From contig NZ_JBMNPX010000015.1 in NCBI RefSeq assembly GCF_050943825.1, positions 1-64,000 on the forward strand: a stretch of DNA of 64,000 nt. Direction: 5' to 3'. Of the stretch, positions 58,778-64,000 are shown one piece after another; position 1 is the stretch's first letter; each line of letters starts with the position of its first letter. The translations under genes were made by a program, and so were the position numbers. The DNA is from Pseudoflavonifractor sp050943825 (GTDB taxonomy: Bacteria > Bacillota > Clostridia > Oscillospirales > Oscillospiraceae). A model generated the notes under the pieces. That model saw nothing but the letters and a program-made list of their open reading frames with translations, ran no database searches and was not told where the DNA came from.

Positions 58778-59965
58778 TTGTCCTGGTTTACCGACTCCCT
58801 GCGGGAGTTCTTCCGAAAGGGAGATCTTCTGCTGCTCACATTATGTATCGCCGCCTCCGGATACGGCCTGGTGCTGATTTACAGCGCCACCCGGTATCTC
58901 CAGACCTACCGAAATATGATCATCCAGTCCGTGGCCATTGTGCTGGGGATTGTGGTCTATATCTTCATCTCCTCTGTGGATGTGGAGCTGATTACGGAAA
59001 AATCCTGGAAGTTTCTTCTGGCCTTCAACGCCGTGTTCGTCCTTCTCACCCGCACCCCTCTGGGTGTGGAGGTCAACGGAAACCGGAGCTGGATTCACAT
59101 ACCCGGTGTCCCCTTCAACATTCAGCCCGCTGAGATTGTCAAGCTGTCCTTCGTGCTCCTGCTGGCCTGGCAGTGCATCAAGCTCAGAGAGCGAGGTATC
59201 TCCCGGCCCACGTCTGTCTTTCAGATTGCCGGACACACGCTGGTCATGGCGGGCTTTATCGCCATCTCCTCCGGCGACTTCGGCATGGTGCTCACCTACC
59301 TCTTCATCTTCGTGGTGGTGGCCTGGGCGGGCGGTGTGAAAAAGCGTTGGTTCCTGCTGGCTATCGTGGTGTGTGTGGCGGCGGTGGTGCTTATCTGGCC
59401 CCACGTCAGCGACGACTACCGCTTCCAGCGCTTCACCGTGGTCATCGACCACCTGACCGGCAACCAGGAGACCATCTATCAGCAGACCCAGGACACCGGC
59501 TGGCAGCAGACCCGCAGCATTATGGCCATCGGCAGCGGCGGGCTCACCGGCATGGGGTACCTCCAAGGCCCTCAGACCCAGAGCAAATACAAGACCTCTC
59601 TCCCCGCCCGGGAGACCGACGAGATTTTCGCCGTCTGCGGTGAGGAGTTCGGCCTGGTGGGCTGCGTGCTCCTGCTGCTCCTCCTGTCCCTCATCATCCT
59701 CCGTTGCATCTGGGTGGCAAAGCGGGCCCGCAGCCTCCAGTCCGCCCTCATCGCCATGGGCTTCGCCGGTATGCTGCTGGCCCAGGTGGCGGTCAACGTG
59801 GGCATGTGCCTGTATATCTTCCCCGTGGTCGGCCTGACCCTCCCCTTCATCAGCTACGGCGGCTCCTCCGTCGTCACCATGTACGCCGCCATGGGCCTGG
59901 TCTCCAGCATCAAAATGCGCTCCCTGCCCAGCTGGCTGTCCGACCGGAGCAACCTGCAGTCATAA
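58778..59965 (+). CDS. rodA: RodA/FtsW-family peptidoglycan polymerase
   Basis: SEDS-family membrane glycosyltransferase, most like RodA of the elongation machinery. The 395 residues have ten or so helices. Family motifs are NGNRSWIHIPGVPFNIQPAE (near residue 100), an extracellular loop, LPARETDEIFAVCGEEFGLVG and the final TLPFISYGGSS. I place the start at TTG 58778, since AAAGGAGG (58763-58770) is seven bases upstream. The GTG at 58688 lies at the transcription start and would add an unlikely 30 residues. It is a single-gene unit without mreBCD or a class B PBP nearby. Confidence 0.9.
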   Translation: MSWFTDSLREFFRKGDLLLLTLCIAASGYGLVLIYSATRYLQTYRNMIIQSVAIVLGIVVYIFISSVDVELITEKSWKFLLAFNAVFVLLTRTPLGVEVNGNRSWIHIPGVPFNIQPAEIVKLSFVLLLAWQCIKLRERGISRPTSVFQIAGHTLVMAGFIAISSGDFGMVLTYLFIFVVVAWAGGVKKRWFLLAIVVCVAAVVLIWPHVSDDYRFQRFTVVIDHLTGNQETIYQQTQDTGWQQTRSIMAIGSGGLTGMGYLQGPQTQSKYKTSLPARETDEIFAVCGEEFGLVGCVLLLLLLSLIILRCIWVAKRARSLQSALIAMGFAGMLLAQVAVNVGMCLYIFPVVGLTLPFISYGGSSVVTMYAAMGLVSSIKMRSLPSWLSDRSNLQS

Positions 59966-59975
59966 CAGCATGCAA

Positions 59976-60010
59976 AACGGGTTCCATCCGCTTAACGGAT
60001 GGAACCCGTT
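59976..60010. terminator. Bidirectional terminator between rodA-like gene and coaBC
   Basis: A perfect 15-bp stem (59976-59990 with 59996-60010) with a 5-nt loop between convergent genes. TTTT follows on the minus strand. Confidence 0.88.
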
Positions 60011-60035
60011 CTCTGTTTTCAGTATCTGTAAAGCT

Positions 60036-61235
60036 TTATTCCTGTCTGCTGCGGGCTTTGGCCGCGTCCAGAATCCGGTTGGCCGCCGCCTCCTTACTCA
60101 TCAGGGGCAGCTCCTCCGCGCCATCGGCGGTGATGAGAGTGATGACGTTGGTATCCACCCCGAAGCCTGCTCCCTCCACCTTCAGATTGTTGGCGCAGAT
60201 CATGTCCACGTGCTTTTTCTCCAGCTTGGCCCGGCTGTTTTCCAGCATGTCCCTGGTCTCCATGGAGAAGCCGCAGATGAACTGACCCGGCCGCCGGTGG
60301 TCGCCCAGGTACTGCAAAATATCCTTGGTCCGGGTGAGGGGGATGCTCATGTCCCCCTCCTTCTTCTTCACCTTGTCGCCGCTGCACTCCGCCGGAGTGT
60401 AGTCGGCCACGGCGGCGGACTTGAAAATCCAGTCGGCATTTGCGCTGTGCTGTGCCACCGCGTCGAACATGTCGGCGGCCGACACCACCGGCACCACCTC
60501 CACAAAGGGCGGCGGGTCAATGGCGGTGGGGCCGGAGATGAGCGTCACCTCCGCGCCCCGCAGCATGGCCATTCTGGCAATGGCGTAGCCCATCTTGCCG
60601 GTGGAGTGGTTGGTGATGTAGCGCACCGGGTCCAGCGCCTCCTGGGTGGGGCCCGCCGTCACCAGCACCCGCTTGCCCTCCAGGTCGTGGGGCAGGGCCA
60701 GGCGGCGCAGGATGTGCTGGAGCAGCTGCTCCGGCTCGGGCAGCTTGCCCGCCCCCGTGTCCCCGCAGGCCAGACGGCCGCTGGCGGGCTGGATAACCTC
60801 CCAGCCGTACCGGCGCAGGACGTCCAGGTTGTCCTGGGTCACCGGATTTTCAAACATATTGGTGTTCATGGCAGGGGCGATGAGCTTGGGGCACTTGCAG
60901 GCCAGCACTGTGGTGGTCAGCATGTCGTCGGCCAGGCCGTGGGCCAGCTTGGCGCACACGTTGGCCGTGGCAGGCACCACCAGCACCAGGTCGGTGCGGT
61001 GGGCCAGGGACACGTGCTCCACCTGGTGGACAAAGTTCCGGTCAAAGGTGTCCACCATGGTCCGGTTCCCCGTCAGCTGCTCAAAGGTCAGGGGCGTGAT
61101 GAACTCAGTGGCGTGGGCGGTCATGATGACCTCCACGCAGCAGTGCTGCTTCACCAGCGCCGAGGCCAGCGCCGCCGCCTTGTAGGCGGCAATGCCGCCC
61201 GTTACCCCCAGAAGAACCGTCTTTCCCTGCAGCAT
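60036..61235 (-). CDS. coaBC: Phosphopantothenoylcysteine decarboxylase / phosphopantothenate-cysteine ligase
   Basis: Bifunctional enzyme of CoA synthesis. The N-terminal CoaC half is an FMN protein (GVTGGIAAYKAAALAS, the PAMNTNMF motif and the reactive Cys in RLACGDTGAG). The C-terminal CoaB half starts near residue 195 with VLVTAGPTQEALDPVRYITN, then HSTGKMGYAIA. All key motifs are intact in 399 residues. It lies divergent from panT-coaX, which supply pantothenate and phosphorylate it. Confidence 0.95.
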   Translation of the reverse strand: MLQGKTVLLGVTGGIAAYKAAALASALVKQHCCVEVIMTAHATEFITPLTFEQLTGNRTMVDTFDRNFVHQVEHVSLAHRTDLVLVVPATANVCAKLAHGLADDMLTTTVLACKCPKLIAPAMNTNMFENPVTQDNLDVLRRYGWEVIQPASGRLACGDTGAGKLPEPEQLLQHILRRLALPHDLEGKRVLVTAGPTQEALDPVRYITNHSTGKMGYAIARMAMLRGAEVTLISGPTAIDPPPFVEVVPVVSAADMFDAVAQHSANADWIFKSAAVADYTPAECSGDKVKKKEGDMSIPLTRTKDILQYLGDHRRPGQFICGFSMETRDMLENSRAKLEKKHVDMICANNLKVEGAGFGVDTNVITLITADGAEELPLMSKEAAANRILDAAKARSRQE

Positions 61236-61362
61236 GATATAACCCTCGTTTTTCGTAAAATATGGAGGCGCGTACGGCCTCCACTGGCATTATGACACAG
61301 AAATCCGCCCTTGTAAAGCGCCCTTTTCTCCCTCTTCGCAGGTCCCGGGTTCCGTTTTTTCC

Positions 61363-61422
61363 TTGAAAACCGGCCCCGCATTCGGTATAATAACAGGTCA
61401 GAGAGCACGCCCACGGCGTGCT
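61363..61422 (+). promoter_or_regulatory. panT-coaX promoter and leader hairpin
   Basis: TTGAAA (61363-61368), 17-nt spacer, perfect TATAAT (61386-61391). The leader holds an 8-bp hairpin (61404-61411 with 61415-61422) and a small CCTC/GAGG pair before AGGAGG. Confidence 0.75.
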
Positions 61423-61475
61423 TCTAAATTGCGTTGCATCCTCATCAGAGGAGCGACAGCAGGAGGTAATTGAAT

Positions 61476-62111
61476 ATGAAAAACCGCAGGAAAGACGCCA
61501 AATGGATGGCCGGCGTGGCCATGATGGCGGCCATCGTCGTGCTGCTGGCCAACACCCCATTGGGCATGATTCCCCTGGTGGTCACCAAGGCCACCACCGT
61601 CCACATCCCCGTGATACTGGGTGCCATTCTCTTCGGACCTCTGGCAGGCGGCATCCTGGGAGGCGTGTTCGGCATCTGCTCCGTCATCATCAACACCTTT
61701 ACCCCGGCCCTCACGTCCTTTGCCTTCTCCCCCTTCATGAGCACCACCGGACTGTCCGGTGCGGTCAAGGCTCTGTGGGTGGCGGTGGGCTGCCGGATCC
61801 TCATCGGCGTGGCGGCGGGCTGGCTGTGGAAGGCCCTGTCCCACACCAGAATGAACAACTGGACCGCCCTGTCCATCGTGGGCTTTACCGGCTCCATGGT
61901 CAACACCGTGACCGTCATGGGCAGCATTCTCCTGCTCTTTACCCAGCAGTACGCCCAGGCCAAGGAGGTCGCCCTGGAGGCCGTCTCCGGCCTGATTCTT
62001 ACCACCGTGGTGGTCAACGGTATCCCCGAGGCCATTGTGGCCACTGTTCTGGTGGCGGTCATCGGAAAAAATCTGCTCCGGTTCGCCAAGCCCCGTCTCC
62101 AGGCGGCCTGA
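61476..62111 (+). CDS. panT: ECF transporter S component, probably for pantothenate
   Basis: Substrate-binding membrane subunit of an energy-coupling-factor transporter, 211 residues with about six helices. GAILFGPLAGGILGGVFGI near residue 50 and GFTGSMVNTVTVM are typical of the PanT-like subgroup. Pantothenate as substrate is inferred from coaX 30 bases downstream and the divergent coaBC. The ATPase and T subunits are not encoded here and are presumably shared. ATG 61476 is nine bases after AGGAGG; an in-frame TTG at 61470 is too close. Confidence 0.85.
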   Translation: MKNRRKDAKWMAGVAMMAAIVVLLANTPLGMIPLVVTKATTVHIPVILGAILFGPLAGGILGGVFGICSVIINTFTPALTSFAFSPFMSTTGLSGAVKALWVAVGCRILIGVAAGWLWKALSHTRMNNWTALSIVGFTGSMVNTVTVMGSILLLFTQQYAQAKEVALEAVSGLILTTVVVNGIPEAIVATVLVAVIGKNLLRFAKPRLQAA

Positions 62112-62141
62112 GCGCCATAACTGCTTTTTGAGGTGAAGCCC

Positions 62142-62912
62142 ATGCTTCTGGCCATTGATATCGGAAACACCAACATTGTCATCGGCGGCATTGAGGACGA
62201 CCAGATCCGCTTTGAAGCCCGCATCGCCACCGACCACATCAAGACCTCCGACCAGTACGGCGTGGAGATCAAGAACCTGCTGGACTTTTTCGGCGTGCCC
62301 CTCTCCCAGGTGGAGGACTGCATCATCTCCTCGGTGGTGCCCCCGGTATTCAACTCGGTGCGCACAGGTCTTGTCAAGCTGACCGGCCTTACACCCATGG
62401 TGGTGGGACCCGGCATCAAGACCGGGCTGAACATCCGCATGGACGACCCCAGCTCGGTGGGCAGCGACCGCATCGTCATCGCCGTGGCCGCCCTCCAGCA
62501 GTACGCCCCGCCCCTCACTCTGGTGGACATGGGCACCGCCACCACCATCGAGGTGGTGGACTGCGGCAACACCTACCTGGGCGGCTGCATCATCCCCGGC
62601 GTCCGGGTCTCCGCCGAGGCCCTGTCCAGCCACGCCTCCCAGCTGCCCGGCATCCAGCTGGACAAGCCCCGCCGGGTCATCGGCAAGAACACCGTGGAGT
62701 GCATGCGCAGCGGCATTATGTACGGCGCCGCCGCCATGCTGGACGGCATGCTGGACCGCATCGAGGAGGAGCTGGGCAAGCCCACCACCGTGGTGGCCAC
62801 CGGCGGCATCGCCCAGTTTGTGGTGCCCCTGTGCAAGCGGGACATCAAGCTGGAGCGCAACCTGCTCCTCAAGGGCCTCAATCTTCTCTACAAGAAAAAC
62901 AAGAAGGGCTGA
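62142..62912 (+). CDS. coaX: Type III pantothenate kinase
   Basis: Phosphorylates pantothenate, first step of CoA synthesis; type III enzymes are not inhibited by CoA. The 256-residue ASKHA-fold protein begins MLLAIDIGNTNIVIGGIEDD with the phosphate-1 motif. It continues with GSDRIVIAVAA and VDMGTATTIEVV, then GGCIIPGVRVSAEAL and a terminal ATGGIAQFV. The ATG at 62142 matches family starts and follows GAGGTGA. An in-frame GTG at 62133 overlaps that site. Confidence 0.95.
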   Translation: MLLAIDIGNTNIVIGGIEDDQIRFEARIATDHIKTSDQYGVEIKNLLDFFGVPLSQVEDCIISSVVPPVFNSVRTGLVKLTGLTPMVVGPGIKTGLNIRMDDPSSVGSDRIVIAVAALQQYAPPLTLVDMGTATTIEVVDCGNTYLGGCIIPGVRVSAEALSSHASQLPGIQLDKPRRVIGKNTVECMRSGIMYGAAAMLDGMLDRIEEELGKPTTVVATGGIAQFVVPLCKRDIKLERNLLLKGLNLLYKKNKKG

Positions 62913-62937
62913 GTCTCAGTCACCAACCCATACCCAG

Positions 62938-62966
62938 GCGGCCTGCCGGAAATTCCGGCAGGCCGC
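62938..62966 (+). terminator. Terminator after coaX
   Basis: A 13-bp GC-rich stem (62938-62950 with 62954-62966), followed by TTATTTTG. Confidence 0.85.
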
Positions 62967-62969
62967 TTA

Positions 62970-63130
62970 TTTTGCTATGCAAAAGCATAGCAAAAATGGC
63001 CATGTGCCGTCGTAAGCGGCACGGCCATGAAATCACAGCGCATGGGCCGGGATGGCCCACATGCGCGAAAACTTTATGCGCCCCGGCTTTTACCTGTTTT
63101 CGTGGTGCTCCCGGGCGCATGAAGTTTTTC
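62970..63130 (+). repeat. Array of four consecutive hairpins
   Basis: Four inverted repeats stand almost end to end. GCTATGC/GCATAGC is around 62974-62991. ATGGCC..GTGCCG/CGGCAC..GGCCAT is around 62996-63027. GCGCATG..GGCC/GGCC..CATGCGC is around 63038-63066. A long outer pair AAAACTT..ATGCGCCC/GGGCGCAT..AAGTTTT is around 63069-63128. No open frame or promoter is evident. It may be a structured RNA, a palindromic repeat element or a transposon relic. Confidence 0.6.
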
Positions 63131-63213
63131 GCCTGTTTAGCATAATCTCTCTCCGTTGGTAAAGAATAAGGCTGAATCCAGTCCCTATCCATTTACCAAG
63201 GAGGTCTTTTTCT

Positions 63214-64000
63214 GTGAAGCATCGTGCATTTCTGCGCCGCTCCCTTCCCCTGCTCTCCCTGACAGTCCTGCTCCTCACCTTCGCCCTGCCCACCTACGCC
63301 CTGTTCGGCTTTGGTGAGGAGGCAGAGGCGCCTTCGGTGGCCGCCTTCTCCAAGAATGGCCCCGCCGGCAGTGCCATCACCTTCTCCGCCGAGGACTTTG
63401 TGGTCCAGAGCGGCGGCGCGCTGGACTCCATCGTCATTTCCACCCTGCCCGACCAGGCCGCCGGCATCCTGACCCTGGGCGGCCAACCCCTGAACGCCGG
63501 TGATGTGGTGGCCATGAACGCGGTGTCCGGCCTGTCCTTCCAGCCCCTGACTGCCTCCACCGCCACCTCCGCCAGCTTTACCTTCACCCCTGTGTTCTCC
63601 GACGGCACCTCCGGCAGCCCGGTGGAAGTGGGTCTCCACCTGCTCAGCGAGGCCAACAGCGCCCCCATCGCGGAGAATCTGGAGCTGTGCACCTACAAGA
63701 ACGTGGCCATCACCGCCCGCTTTGCGGCCACCGACCCGGAGGGTGACCTGCTCACCTTCCAGCTGGTGGACAAGCCCGCCCGTGGCGCCGTCACCATGCC
63801 GGAGGACGGCTCCAACGAGTTTGTCTACACCCCCTACGAGAACAAGACCGGCAAGGACTCCTTCACCTATGTGGCGGTGGATGCGGTGGGCAACACCTCT
63901 GCGCCGGCCACGGTGAAGGTGAAGATTGAGAAGGCCTCCACCAAGGTGACCTACTCCGACATGGACGGCGTCCCCGCCCACAAGGCGGCTATCCGTCTGG
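63214..64000 (+). CDS. Exported surface protein, Ig/cadherin-like then SLH-like (truncated by window edge)
   Basis: 262 codons are visible and the frame is open at the right edge. The GTG start follows AAGGAGG (63199-63205). A signal peptide (basic RR, then a Leu-rich core ending near PTYA, about residue 30) is followed by a beta-rich region. Next is a cadherin/Ig-like repeat (FAATDPEGDLLTFQLVDKP, then YTPYENKTGKDSFTYVAVDA). The last visible residues, VTYSDMDGVPAHKAAIRL, look like the start of an S-layer homology domain. It is likely cell-wall attached. The upstream hairpin array may belong to its leader. Confidence 0.8.
   Translation, partial: MKHRAFLRRSLPLLSLTVLLLTFALPTYALFGFGEEAEAPSVAAFSKNGPAGSAITFSAEDFVVQSGGALDSIVISTLPDQAAGILTLGGQPLNAGDVVAMNAVSGLSFQPLTASTATSASFTFTPVFSDGTSGSPVEVGLHLLSEANSAPIAENLELCTYKNVAITARFAATDPEGDLLTFQLVDKPARGAVTMPEDGSNEFVYTPYENKTGKDSFTYVAVDAVGNTSAPATVKVKIEKASTKVTYSDMDGVPAHKAAIRL

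Overview
The window reads as a chromosomal segment of a G+C-rich anaerobic member of the Clostridia, most like the Oscillospiraceae (Flavonifractor / Lawsonibacter / Intestinimonas type). The evidence is Firmicutes-type AGGAGG ribosome sites, 17-nt-spaced TTGACA/TATAAT promoters, a Firmicutes L10 leader, an ECF pantothenate transporter, an SdpR/SdpI pair, DUF1700/DUF4097 proteins, a 2-hydroxyacyl-CoA-dehydratase-type activator and an SLH-like surface protein. The genus is an inference. No phage, insertion sequence, CRISPR array or rRNA operon was seen.

Layout. 1-1.5 kb: argG with ArgR-box-like sites. 1.6-5.6 kb: an island of lower G+C with a MarR regulator, an NCS1 permease and a C69 dipeptidase. 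6-10.6 kb: a PrsA-like foldase, tcdA, a two-gene TSUP transporter whose first ribosome site sits inside a terminator hairpin, ruvX and sdpRI. 10.7-14.6 kb: rpmG-secE-nusG-rplK-rplA and, behind an L10 leader, rplJ-rplL; rpoBC does not follow. 14.6-16 kb: an AT-rich patch with two tiny genes, two identical tRNA-Pro genes and a 39-nt direct repeat. 16-22.4 kb: a TetR-MMPL-GLUG operon. 22.5-25 kb: a metal-resistance operon (ArsR/CadC-like sensor, HMA chaperone, P1B ATPase).

25-33 kb, minus strand: ftsK/spoIIIE, uppP, an LtaS-like enzyme, and DUF4097/DUF1700. 33-40.4 kb: a giant dehydratase-activase with its partner, a GNAT acetyltransferase, a MATE exporter preceded by a pseudoknot-plus-terminator leader, and a lipoprotein. 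40.4-45.3 kb: phosphoketolase, a TepA-like protease and a membrane diguanylate cyclase. 45.5-52.8 kb: one minus-strand operon (ABC-F, ydcF, prfA, two small genes, tsaC, coaE, M18 aminopeptidase). 52.9-64 kb: mtnA, murF, ddl, upp-tsaB-tsaE, a RodA/FtsW protein, and coaBC divergent from panT-coaX. A truncated surface protein runs off the right edge.

Themes. Cell-envelope genes recur (uppP, murF, ddl, rodA, LtaS-like, prsA, ftsK). The t6A/ct6A tRNA-modification genes tsaC, tsaB, tsaE and tcdA are scattered across three places. Coenzyme A synthesis is well represented (panT, coaX, coaBC, coaE).

The observations I find least explained are the MATE leader, the TSUP terminator/start overlap, the alternative hairpins ahead of rpmG, the structured insertion that duplicated the 3' end of upp, the hairpin array before the last gene, and the TetR-MMPL-GLUG operon.
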